DNA of 8,767 nt from Acidobacteriaceae bacterium. GTDB lineage: Bacteria; Acidobacteriota; Terriglobia; Terriglobales; Acidobacteriaceae. Under the pieces are notes generated by a model, which was not told the origin of the DNA, ran no database searches, and saw nothing but the letters and a program-made list of their open reading frames with translations. Shown here piece after piece: positions 1 through 5,800 of this stretch (positions are counted from its first letter, which is position 1; each line of letters opens with the position of its first letter). Where the stretch lies: the NCBI GenBank assembly GCA_003162255.1, contig PMMJ01000559.1:9123-17889 (forward strand). The letters run 5' to 3'. The translations under genes were made by a program, and so were the position numbers.

Positions 1-186
1 TTGGACCTTGTGCTTCACCACCAGGATATCGCCATCCTGAAAGCGCAGCCTCAAGCTTCGCGTCACCGCCAGCAACCGCGCGCACAGCGATTCTCCAGCG
101 TGGATCTCTCCGCTGACCGCTAGCGGAAGAATACGAACTTCCCCGCCCGCGCGCTTACCCGCGTGCTTGGCGACCCTCGACCCCAT
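1..186 (-). CDS. cofE: Coenzyme F420:L-glutamate ligase CofE, N-terminal part (runs off window)
   Basis: This is a partial gene: 62 N-terminal codons are visible and the frame is open to base 1. CofE adds gamma-linked glutamates to F420-0 using GTP in the cytoplasm. The visible protein has an early VRILPL strand (residues 36-41), then SGEIHAGESL, and ends in FQDGDILVVKHKVQ. This matches the start of CofE proteins, which read roughly 'V..LP..G.PEI..GD.L' followed by 'L.DGDVLVV..K.VSK'. ATG at 186-184 lies one base after the cofC stop (190-188). It gives about 30 residues before the first conserved strand, so a start further inside is possible, but this position fits the operon coupling. The glutamate-tail and GTP-binding residues lie outside the window. 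It cannot be told whether the gene is a plain CofE or an FbiB-like fusion with a C-terminal nitroreductase-type domain. The operon position supports the call. Confidence 0.82.
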   Translation of the reverse strand, partial: MGSRVAKHAGKRAGGEVRILPLAVSGEIHAGESLCARLLAVTRSLRLRFQDGDILVVKHKVQ

Positions 187-187
187 C

Positions 188-835
188 CTAAACCTGACCC
201 CGGCGGCTGAGATTCCAGCTTCGCACCAGCTTCTGCGATCGCCGCTCTCCGCCGGCCGACGCGAGTTCGCGGAGATCTTCGGGACGATCGACATCTCGCG
301 CAATCCCCGGCAATTCGAGCACAATACAAGGCAGCCCCGTTGCCTTCGCCGCGGCCAGGTGCGGCAGGAAGCTGTCGTTCCCAAAGCGGAGCGGAAACAA
401 ATCACCCGGAGATCGCCAGGCTGCATTCGTGCCACGTCCGGCCGCGTCCGGCACCAGCACCGCACCGCCTTGAAGATGAGGAGCGCAATCCACGATCTTC
501 TGCAATTCCGAACTATCGATCAAAGGAATATCTGCCGGAACCACCAGTGTGCTCTCCGCACCGCGCTCTTTGCATACCGCCGTTGCCATTTCGATGGCGC
601 GGGTCTCTCCCGAATTGTCGTCGGCGACGACTTCAAAATTGAAACGCGCCGCCAGGTCGCGCGCAAACGAATCGCTGGTCACCACCGCAACGGAAGGCCG
701 GCTTTGCCAGCGGGCCAGCGCTTGCAGCACGTCCTCGCACATCGCCTGCGCGAGCACAAAACGCTCTTCCGGATTCAAAATAGACGACAGCCGCTGCTTG
801 GCGTCGGCCAGATTTTTTACGGGAACCAGAATCAT
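188..835 (-). CDS. cofC: CofC/FbiD-type phospho-acid guanylyltransferase (F420 biosynthesis)
   Basis: A 215-residue cytoplasmic nucleotidyltransferase that joins GMP from GTP to a three-carbon phospho-acid, giving the activated donor used by CofD. Visible family signatures are the N-terminal nucleotide-binding stretch PVKNLADAKQRL (residues 5-16), a metal-binding PADIPL (100-105), RGTN (134-137), RFGNDSF (150-156) and DVDRPEDL (181-188). The length is usual for the family. The start ATG (835-833) overlaps the cofD stop as ATGA, with a purine-rich GTGGAG inside the cofD tail as a possible ribosome site. The last 25 or so residues are basic and not conserved. Known family members use 2-phospho-L-lactate (archaea), phosphoenolpyruvate (mycobacterial FbiD) or 3-phospho-D-glycerate (a Paraburkholderia enzyme). 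The sequence as read does not settle which applies here. Confidence 0.93.
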   Translation of the reverse strand: MILVPVKNLADAKQRLSSILNPEERFVLAQAMCEDVLQALARWQSRPSVAVVTSDSFARDLAARFNFEVVADDNSGETRAIEMATAVCKERGAESTLVVPADIPLIDSSELQKIVDCAPHLQGGAVLVPDAAGRGTNAAWRSPGDLFPLRFGNDSFLPHLAAAKATGLPCIVLELPGIARDVDRPEDLRELASAGGERRSQKLVRSWNLSRRGQV

Positions 836-1791
836 GCCCGCTCCACGGCCGCCGGAGCTGGCGGAGGTTGCATCGCCGCGTCTAGAACGCTCTTTGCTAA
901 CGCGATTCTGTCTTCGTTCTTATGCATGACCGTTGGGGCGCAATGCACCTGCATGCCAGTCGAGCGCAACTCCTCGGCAGCCGTTGCATCCTGCGAATCG
1001 ACTACCAGCAGATCGAGGAAGTCGTGATAGAAATCGGCGACGCCGGCGATCGAAACCGCGAATTTTTGCGCCGCCATGAGTATCCCTGCGGGTCCAGTGA
1101 CTGCGGCTCCTCCCACAATCGGGCTCACGGCCACGGTGCGGGCGCGGCTTTCGCGCAGCGCTTCGCGAATTCCCGGCACGGCGAGAATCGGCGCGATGCT
1201 GGTCACCGGATTACTCGGCGCCAGCAGCACAATATCCGCCGAGCGAATCGCCTCGATCGCTCCCGGCGCTGGTTCCGCGTCCGAGGCGCCGGCGAACCGT
1301 ACCGATACCACGGGGTCCTGATACCAGCGCTGAACAAAATATTCTTCAAAGCTCAAGTCTCCCGCCGGAGTCAAAACCCGCGTCTCCACACGCGAATTGC
1401 TCATGGGCAGGACACGCACCTTGACTCCAAGCTTGCTCGCGATCTCGGACGTGGCTTCGCTGAGCGTCTTGCCGTCGGCCAGCAACTTGGAGCGAAAAAT
1501 ATGGGTGGCCAGATCGCGATCGCCGGCGTGAAACCATGTCGGTTGTCCCATCTGGCCCATGGCATTCAGGCAAAAAAAAGTGTCGCCCTTCACGCCCCAG
1601 CCGCGCTCCTGGCTCAGCTTGCCCGCCAGCATGTAAGTGATGGAATCGAGATCGGGCGAAACGTACAGTCCCCACCACAGCAAATCATCGCCGGTATTCA
1701 CGATGATCGTCAGCTCTTCCGGAGGAACGATCTGCCGGAGTCCATCCACGAACTTGGCGCCGCCGGTGCCGCCGGTCAGAACCGTGATCAT
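832..1791 (-). CDS. cofD: CofD/FbiA: 2-phospho-L-lactate (or enolpyruvyl) transferase
   Basis: A 319-residue transferase that moves the phospho-acid moiety from the GDP-activated donor onto FO, giving F420-0 or dehydro-F420-0. Conserved blocks are visible throughout: TGGTGGAKFVDGL at residues 6-18, NTGDD at 32-36, SPDLDSITY at 45-53, a substrate-loop LAPSNPVTSIAPIL at 191-204 and SPIVGGAAVTGPA at 223-235. These are the FO- and GDP-binding segments of the CofD family, and the length is normal. The start ATG (1791-1789) overlaps the cofG stop TGA by four bases (ATGA). An AGAGGG ribosome-binding site lies at 1801-1796 inside the cofG tail, so translation is probably coupled. The C-terminal tail from about residue 305 is Ala/Pro-rich and not conserved. 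There is no sign of damage. Confidence 0.96.
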   Translation of the reverse strand: MITVLTGGTGGAKFVDGLRQIVPPEELTIIVNTGDDLLWWGLYVSPDLDSITYMLAGKLSQERGWGVKGDTFFCLNAMGQMGQPTWFHAGDRDLATHIFRSKLLADGKTLSEATSEIASKLGVKVRVLPMSNSRVETRVLTPAGDLSFEEYFVQRWYQDPVVSVRFAGASDAEPAPGAIEAIRSADIVLLAPSNPVTSIAPILAVPGIREALRESRARTVAVSPIVGGAAVTGPAGILMAAQKFAVSIAGVADFYHDFLDLLVVDSQDATAAEELRSTGMQVHCAPTVMHKNEDRIALAKSVLDAAMQPPPAPAAVERA

Positions 1792-2981
1792 GCCGCCCTC
1801 TTCTTTTGAGCGAAGCCCTCAGCGTCTGCGGCGGCGCTGAGGCGATCGGCCAGCAACTCGCTGTGGGCCGCTGCTTGCTCCGCGAATTCAGGATAAACCG
1901 GCAACCGCTGGCGCAGCTCGAATCCTTTCGCTTCGGTCCGCTGGTGCAATTGTTCCAGATGCGGCCACGGCTTTTCGGGATTGATGAAATCCGGCGTCAG
2001 CGGCGAAACTCCGCCCCAATCGTTAATGCCGCCATCCAGCAAAACGGCGTAGTGCGGATCGGATAGATTCGGCGGCGCTTGAATATTCATCTCCGGCATC
2101 AGCAGGCGCGCCACAGCGAGCGTGCGCAGCATTTCTCCACGGTCCGGTTCGGGCCAGTGTGCCATCGGCGTTCCGCTCTTGGCGCGAAAGTTCTGCACGA
2201 TCACTTCCTGAATGTGCCCATACCTCTCATGCAAGTCGCGGATCGCGAGGAGGGAAGCCACGCGCTCTTCCAGCGTTTCGCCAATTCCAATCAGAATTCC
2301 CGTGGTAAACGGAATCTTCCGCCGCCCGGCATCCTCAATCACGCGCAGGCGCTTTGCCGGTTCTTTGTCGGGAGCATTATCGTGGGCGGCGCCCTTGGCG
2401 AGCAGCCGCGCGCTGGTCGTTTCCAGCATGAGCCCGACGCTCGGAGCCACGCGGGACAGCCGTTCCAGCCACTCCGCGCTCATCAGCCCAGGATTCGGAT
2501 GCGGCAGCAGACTGGATTCGCGAAGCACCTTCTCGCACATCGCTTCCAGATAATGCAGCGTGGACCTGTATCCGAAGCGCCGCAGCGTATCGCGCATTTG
2601 GGGGAAAAGCAGCTCCGGCTTGTCGCCCAAGCTGAACAACGCCTCGGTACATCCCATGCGCTCTCCCGCGCGCACCACTTCCATCACCTCGTCCGGCGTC
2701 ATGGTGTGCGCACCGGGCTCGCCGGGATCGCGCCGGAAAGTGCAGTAGCCGCAGTAGTCGCGGCAAAGATTGGTCAGCGGAAGAAACACTTTGCGGGAGT
2801 AGGTGATGACTCCGGGCTTGAATCGTGCGCGGGCAAGTTGCGCCGCCGAGAGCAGCGAAGGCAGCATGTCGTCACCTGCTCGCAGCAGACGACAAGCTGC
2901 TTCACGAGAGATCGGATGCGCGCCGGGGTTCGCTAGCTCGGCAGCGGTCGCGGACATCTCATCTGGGGAAAGGGTAGCCAT
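1788..2981 (-). CDS. cofG: FO synthase subunit CofG, radical SAM (7,8-didemethyl-8-hydroxy-5-deazariboflavin synthase)
   Basis: A 397-residue radical SAM enzyme. With CofH it converts tyrosine and 5-amino-6-(ribitylamino)uracil into FO, the deazaflavin chromophore of F420. The [4Fe-4S]/SAM motif is C73-x3-C77-x2-C80, preceded by the family-typical TYSRKVFLPLTNLC (60-73). SLGDKPE (117-123) follows, and the C-terminal third carries IQAPPNLS and GINDWGGVSPLTPDFINPE, both diagnostic of CofG and of the N-terminal half of actinobacterial FbiC. The gene stops with TGA at 1790-1788, so it encodes CofG alone rather than the CofG-CofH fusion. A CofH partner must be elsewhere if the pathway works. The start ATG (2981-2979) has only a weak upstream GAG; an internal ATG at codon 9 is an alternative. 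It is first in the visible operon and divergent from the flavin reductase gene. Confidence 0.96.
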   Translation of the reverse strand: MATLSPDEMSATAAELANPGAHPISREAACRLLRAGDDMLPSLLSAAQLARARFKPGVITYSRKVFLPLTNLCRDYCGYCTFRRDPGEPGAHTMTPDEVMEVVRAGERMGCTEALFSLGDKPELLFPQMRDTLRRFGYRSTLHYLEAMCEKVLRESSLLPHPNPGLMSAEWLERLSRVAPSVGLMLETTSARLLAKGAAHDNAPDKEPAKRLRVIEDAGRRKIPFTTGILIGIGETLEERVASLLAIRDLHERYGHIQEVIVQNFRAKSGTPMAHWPEPDRGEMLRTLAVARLLMPEMNIQAPPNLSDPHYAVLLDGGINDWGGVSPLTPDFINPEKPWPHLEQLHQRTEAKGFELRQRLPVYPEFAEQAAAHSELLADRLSAAADAEGFAQKKRAA

Positions 2982-3012
2982 ATCTCAACTTTGAAACTCA
3001 GACCCAAAGCTC

Positions 3013-3026
3013 GGTTCATCCGAACC
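3013..3026 (-). promoter_or_regulatory. Small inverted repeat in the cofG leader
   Basis: GGTTC (3013-3017) and GAACC (3022-3026) form a 5-bp perfect inverted repeat around ATCC, 32 bases upstream of the cofG start. It could be a leader hairpin or half of an operator. A closely similar string, GGTTCATCCCGAAC, occurs at 5714-5727 in the other divergent intergenic region. A function is not shown by the sequence. Confidence 0.25.
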
Positions 3027-3049
3027 CGCGCCGTGAGCTCAGTCCGACG

Positions 3050-3078
3050 TTGCCAACCATCATACTGGCAAAAATGAT
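3050..3078 (+). promoter_or_regulatory. Candidate promoter with overlapping inverted repeat for the flavin reductase gene
   Basis: TTGCCA (3050-3055) and AATGAT (3073-3078) are separated by 17 bases. They match the sigma-70 -35 and -10 consensus at 5/6 and 4/6 positions. The -35 hexamer is also the left arm of the inverted repeat TTGCCA-N10-TGGCAA (3050-3071), so a dimeric regulator could sit on it. The region is shared with the divergent cofG operon, so one protein could influence both. A second small hairpin, CCTTG-N6-CAAGG (3095-3110), lies in the predicted leader. No equally good promoter was found for cofG itself. Confidence 0.3.
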
Positions 3079-3216
3079 AGCGGACGGAGCGAATCCTTGT
3101 CCCTGCAAGGCAGACCCTACTACCTCTTTTGATCCCGCAAATGTGGTAGCGTGATCAGTTGCCGGATGGTTGCCTTCGCGGCCCTTGCCGGCAAGCTGCG
3201 GCTTGCAGGTTTCCGC

Positions 3217-3708
3217 ATGAGCCTTACCGCGACCGATTTCCGCAAGGCGATGGGATGTTTCGCAACCGGGGTCACCGTCATCACCGTTGATCAGGATGGC
3301 GAGGTCCACGGCATGACGGCGAATGCTTTCACCGCGGTCTCGCTCGATCCCGTGCTGGTTCTGGTTTGTGTGGATCAGCGGGCGCGGACGCATGCTCATC
3401 TGCATGCCCGCAAACGATTTGGAGTGAACGTCCTGAGCAGCGAGCAACAGGCCATCTCGGAATACTACGCGCGCTCCGTGGAGACGGATCAGCATCCGGA
3501 AGCCGCGGGAGCCCGATTCGATCGCACCGCGCACGGAACGCCTGTGCTGCAAGGGGCCCTTGCGTACCTGGAGTGCCGCTTGCACTCAACGCAGACCGCC
3601 GGCGATCACACCATCTTCATCGCGGAAGTGGAAGAGGTTGTGGTCCGGGATGGCGAACCACTGCTGTATTTTCGCAGCCAGTACCGCGACATAGGACCAG
3701 TGGTTTAG
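3217..3708 (+). CDS. Flavin reductase-like domain protein (FMN-binding split barrel, HpaC/DIM6-NTAB type)
   Basis: A 163-residue protein of the flavin reductase-like family. Members usually reduce FMN or FAD with NAD(P)H to feed a two-component monooxygenase, while others simply bind flavin. Visible family features are FATGVTVIT (15-23), GMTANAFTAVSLDP (32-45, the flavin-phosphate strand-loop), the RFGVNVL strand (67-73) and GDHTIFIAEVEEV (129-141). The length matches single-domain flavin reductases. The frame extends upstream to a GTG at 3151. The ATG at 3217 was chosen because the conserved N-terminus begins there (MSLTATDFRKAM) and a CAGG lies a few bases upstream. No monooxygenase partner is adjacent. 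It is divergent from the F420 operon, and its fold is related to that of F420-using split-barrel oxidoreductases, so a deazaflavin link is possible but unproven. Confidence 0.88.
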   Translation: MSLTATDFRKAMGCFATGVTVITVDQDGEVHGMTANAFTAVSLDPVLVLVCVDQRARTHAHLHARKRFGVNVLSSEQQAISEYYARSVETDQHPEAAGARFDRTAHGTPVLQGALAYLECRLHSTQTAGDHTIFIAEVEEVVVRDGEPLLYFRSQYRDIGPVV

Positions 3709-3736
3709 TCACGCGCGCCACAAACCCAGGCCGCGG

Positions 3737-3771
3737 GCTACGAACTTCGGGCGACCGGTTTTGCTCGTAGC
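3737..3771. terminator. Hairpin between convergent genes, possible bidirectional terminator
   Basis: GCTACGA (3737-3743) pairs perfectly with TCGTAGC (3765-3771). A small inner stem, CGG-GCGA-CCG (3748-3757), has a GNRA-type loop. It lies 29 bases after the flavin reductase stop and 11 bases beyond the acyl-CoA dehydrogenase stop, where a shared terminator is expected. There is no T-tract on either side, so it would be an imperfect intrinsic terminator or merely an mRNA 3' end structure. Confidence 0.35.
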
Positions 3772-3781
3772 TTGAGGACCC

Positions 3782-4954
3782 CTACTTTCCCATCACTAAT
3801 TTTGCAATCGTTGCCAACTGCATGTTTGACGTGCCTTCGTAGATTTTTCCGATCTTTGCGTCGCGCCAATATTTTTCGACGGGATAGTCCTTTGTAAACC
3901 CGTATCCACCGTAGACTTCGATGGCCAGGGACGTCACGCGCTCCGCTACCTGCGACGTGAACAACTTGGTCATAGCCGCTTCTTTCACAAAATTTACGCC
4001 GGCATCTTTCATGCGCGCCGCGTTATAGACCATCAGCCGCGCCGCCTCGATCTCGGTTGCCATCTGCGCAATCTGGAACTGGATGCCCTGAAATTCCGCA
4101 ATCGGCTTGCCGAATTGCGTCCGCTCCTGCGCGTACTTTGCCGCGCACTCCCATGCGCCGCGCGCTACTCCCAGCATTTGCGCGCCGATTCCGATGCGGC
4201 CTTCGTTCAGCGTTTCGATCGCGATTTTGTATCCCTTGCCAACTTCGCCGAGCACGTTTTCCCTGGGCACGCGGCAATCTTCGAGAATCAACTCGCAGGT
4301 TGACGAAGCTCGAATCCCCAGCTTGTCTTCTTTCTTGCCCACGCTAATTCCGGGGAAGCTCTTCTCGATCAGAAATGCCGTGATGCCCTTGTATCCTTTC
4401 GACGCATCGACGGTGGCAAACAGAATGAACAGACCGGCTTCTTTGCCATTGGTGATCCACAGCTTGCGCCCGTTGAGAACGAAGTCACTGCCTTTGAGTT
4501 CGGCCTTGGTTTGCAGCGCAAACGCGTCCGATCCCGATCCCGCTTCGCTCAACGCGTATGCGCCGAGCGTGTCCGCCGCCATCTTTGGCAGGTAACGCTT
4601 CTTCTGCTCTTCACTCGCCCAGCGCAGAATTGCATTCGCTACCAGCGTGTTCTGCACGTCCACGATGACGCCCGCGGAAGCGTCGGCTCGCGAAAATTCT
4701 TCCACCGCCAAGATCGCTTCAAAAAACTTCCCGCCCGCGCCGCCGTATTGCTCCGGAATTTCGATTCCCATCAGGCCCAACTGAAAAAACTGGTCGATCA
4801 GGGCGTGATCGAACACCGCTTTTTCGTCCATCTCCTTCGCCAGCGGACGAATCTTATCGTCGGCAAACTGGCGGACGCTGTCGCGAAACAAAATCTCGTC
4901 CTCCGTAAGCGTGGTGAGCGGCGCGGGAGTCGCAAGCTGCAAAGTTTCCGGCAT
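3782..4954 (-). CDS. Acyl-CoA dehydrogenase, short-chain/butyryl type
   Basis: A 390-residue FAD enzyme that oxidises an acyl-CoA thioester to the trans-2-enoyl-CoA, passing electrons to electron-transfer flavoprotein. It would act in fatty-acid or branched-chain amino-acid breakdown. The N-terminal helical domain spans about residues 15-125. The middle beta domain carries YALSEAGSGSDAF (about 133-145) and WITNGKEAG near 167. The C-terminal helical domain contains EVYGGYGFTKDYPVEKYWRDA, with IYEGTSNMQ after it. Glu373 of YEGT is in the position of the catalytic base of short-chain enzymes. The frame is open further upstream to 5176, but that extension is not conserved. The ATG at 4954-4952 fits the family start and has a GAGGTG ribosome site five bases before it. 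The gene stands alone, with no ETF or other beta-oxidation genes beside it, and the acyl chain cannot be assigned. Confidence 0.95.
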   Translation of the reverse strand: MPETLQLATPAPLTTLTEDEILFRDSVRQFADDKIRPLAKEMDEKAVFDHALIDQFFQLGLMGIEIPEQYGGAGGKFFEAILAVEEFSRADASAGVIVDVQNTLVANAILRWASEEQKKRYLPKMAADTLGAYALSEAGSGSDAFALQTKAELKGSDFVLNGRKLWITNGKEAGLFILFATVDASKGYKGITAFLIEKSFPGISVGKKEDKLGIRASSTCELILEDCRVPRENVLGEVGKGYKIAIETLNEGRIGIGAQMLGVARGAWECAAKYAQERTQFGKPIAEFQGIQFQIAQMATEIEAARLMVYNAARMKDAGVNFVKEAAMTKLFTSQVAERVTSLAIEVYGGYGFTKDYPVEKYWRDAKIGKIYEGTSNMQLATIAKLVMGK

Positions 4955-4959
4955 GAAGA

Positions 4960-4965
4960 CACCTC
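4960..4965 (-). promoter_or_regulatory. Ribosome-binding site that fixes the acyl-CoA dehydrogenase start
   Basis: GAGGTG on the minus strand, five bases before the ATG at 4954. It supports this start over the longer open frame reaching 5176. Confidence 0.6.
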
Positions 4966-4968
4966 GTG

Positions 4969-4988
4969 GTAGAGACGCGGCTCGCCGC
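4969..4988. repeat. Degenerate copy of a short palindromic repeat
   Basis: The left arm GTAGAGACG followed by GCGGC-TC-GCCGC is present, but the expected right arm CGTCTCTAC is replaced by ATCCGGG. An intact relative is at 6724-6751. The element sits in the 5' leader of the acyl-CoA dehydrogenase gene, directly behind its ribosome-binding site. Its remaining GCGGC/GCCGC stem could form in the mRNA. Confidence 0.6.
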
Positions 4989-5014
4989 ATCCGGGAAGGA
5001 TGGCGAACCGGAAA

Positions 5015-5023
5015 ATTGTAGCA
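5015..5023 (-). promoter_or_regulatory. Possible extended -10 promoter for the acyl-CoA dehydrogenase gene
   Basis: On the minus strand this reads TGC-TACAAT, an extended -10 element (TGn followed by a 5/6 match to TATAAT), about 60 bases before the ATG. No convincing -35 hexamer lies at 16-18 bases, which is tolerated in extended -10 promoters. The assignment rests on sequence match only. Confidence 0.35.
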
Positions 5024-5087
5024 GCAGAGGACGGCAAGATTGGGACCGCTCGGTTGGTTCGGTGCGTTGTTCAGTACACGATCTTTA

Positions 5088-5100
5088 TTGGCAGTGCCAA
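5088..5100. promoter_or_regulatory. Perfect inverted repeat TTGGCA-G-TGCCAA, possible operator
   Basis: Six perfectly paired bases on each side of a single central base, in the region between the DUF4440 stop and the acyl-CoA dehydrogenase start. It lies about 65 bases upstream of the candidate -10 element of the dehydrogenase gene. A short symmetric site like this suits a dimeric regulator, but no regulator gene is in the window. Confidence 0.3.
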
Positions 5101-5123
5101 CGCGTATGGGGCTTCGACTTCGC

Positions 5124-5145
5124 GGCTGCGCTTCGCGGAGCAGCC
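5124..5145. terminator. Hairpin downstream of the DUF4440 gene
   Basis: GGCTGC (5124-5129) pairs with GCAGCC (5140-5145) around a 10-base loop, 44 bases after the DUF4440 stop on the minus strand. A T-tract is missing, so terminator function is uncertain. The rest of 4955-5188 holds only the repeat, the possible promoter and the inverted repeat listed separately; no gene is supported there. Confidence 0.25.
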
Positions 5146-5188
5146 ACTTTGCTCCTATAACGTATCTGAGTGACACACGCGTGCGTTG

Positions 5189-5649
5189 CTATCCGCCGCC
5201 GTGCGTCATCGGCGTGGCGTCGGTGGCGATGCAGATCCATGAGCCGTTTCTGTTAATCCAGGTATCGATGAATCGTTCGCGATGAACCACGGACTTCGCT
5301 CCGTGGGTTTCCTTGACGGCGATCACTCCGATGGCGATGGCGGTATTTCCGAAGATGCGGACGGTGAGCGACTCGGGAGCAACCTGCTCCTGGTTGCCGC
5401 TGGACGCTTTGACGGTTGCGAGGAACTCGGATTTGGTTTTGAGGGAGCCGTCATCCTCGACCAGGACAAGCGAATTGTCGAGGATGGCGAGAGAGCTTTG
5501 ACGTCGCCGGCTTTATAGGCTTGGTTCCAGGCTTTTTCGAGGGCGATCACCTGGGCGCGGGCGGCCTCGTCGTCTTGCGCAGAGACAGGCACGGCGGTTG
5601 CGCACGTCAGGGTTAAAAGCGCTGCCATCCAACAGCGGATCCATTTCAT
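5189..5649 (-). pseudogene. Secreted DUF4440/SnoaL-like (NTF2-fold) protein, frameshifted
   Basis: A small exported NTF2-like protein split between two frames. The first frame, from ATG 5649, encodes a signal peptide (about residues 1-24, ending VPVSAQ), then ARAQVIALEKAWNQAYKAGDVKAL. This is the typical first helix of DUF4440. After about 5490 that frame turns into Ser/Pro-rich nonsense. The family sequence resumes one frame over with AILDNSLVLVEDDG, KTKSEFLATVKASSG, LTVRIFGNTAIAIGV and ERFIDTWINRNGSWICIATDAT, to a TAG at 5191-5189. Restoring one base at about 5489-5490 gives a 153-residue protein of normal length. A GGAGG ribosome site (5661-5657) lies seven bases before the ATG. The break may be a real recent mutation or a sequencing/assembly error; I see no clear slippery motif. 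DUF4440 functions are mostly unknown. Confidence 0.78.
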
Positions 5650-5656
5650 TTGCTAG

Positions 5657-5661
5657 CCTCC
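5657..5661 (-). promoter_or_regulatory. Ribosome-binding site of the DUF4440 gene
   Basis: GGAGG on the minus strand, seven bases before the ATG at 5649. It shows that the first half of the broken gene still carries a strong translation start. Confidence 0.65.
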
Positions 5662-5800
5662 GCAAGCGGTAGAATGCGGTCTGTCCTCTTGACTTCCAGA
5701 GAGCAGGCCAGCCGGTTCATCCCGAACATAGCAGAAAAGAGCGGGCGGGATTAGTCACGGAGTTGGTGCGGGAAGCCGTCTGTTGTTAAGCTTGGTGACC

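Noticed and set aside
167..1027. Long plus-strand open frame opposite cofC and cofD
   Set aside because: Arg/His/Cys-rich translation with no recognisable domain, antisense to genes with clear family motifs; a GC-rich shadow frame.
922..1809. 295-codon plus-strand open frame opposite cofD
   Set aside because: Lies antisense over the whole of cofD and has shadow-like composition with no motif.
2079..2936. 285-codon plus-strand open frame opposite cofG
   Set aside because: Antisense to the radical SAM gene; composition is rich in His, Arg and Gln and no family is recognisable.
3016..3585. 189-codon minus-strand open frame opposite the flavin reductase gene
   Set aside because: Overlaps a well-supported gene antisense and shows no domain. 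Its end in the cofG leader is not a gene signal.
4955..5176. N-terminal extension of the acyl-CoA dehydrogenase
   Set aside because: The extension is unconserved low-quality sequence and crosses the repeat; the ATG at 4954 has a ribosome site and matches the family start.
5282..5518. Plus-strand 78-codon open frame in the DUF4440 region
   Set aside because: It is the antisense shadow of the DUF4440 gene; the minus-strand frames carry the family sequence on both sides of the frameshift.
5689..5717. TTGACT as a -35 hexamer for the thioredoxin gene
   Set aside because: No acceptable -10 sequence follows at 16-18 bases, so no promoter is claimed in 5650-5800.
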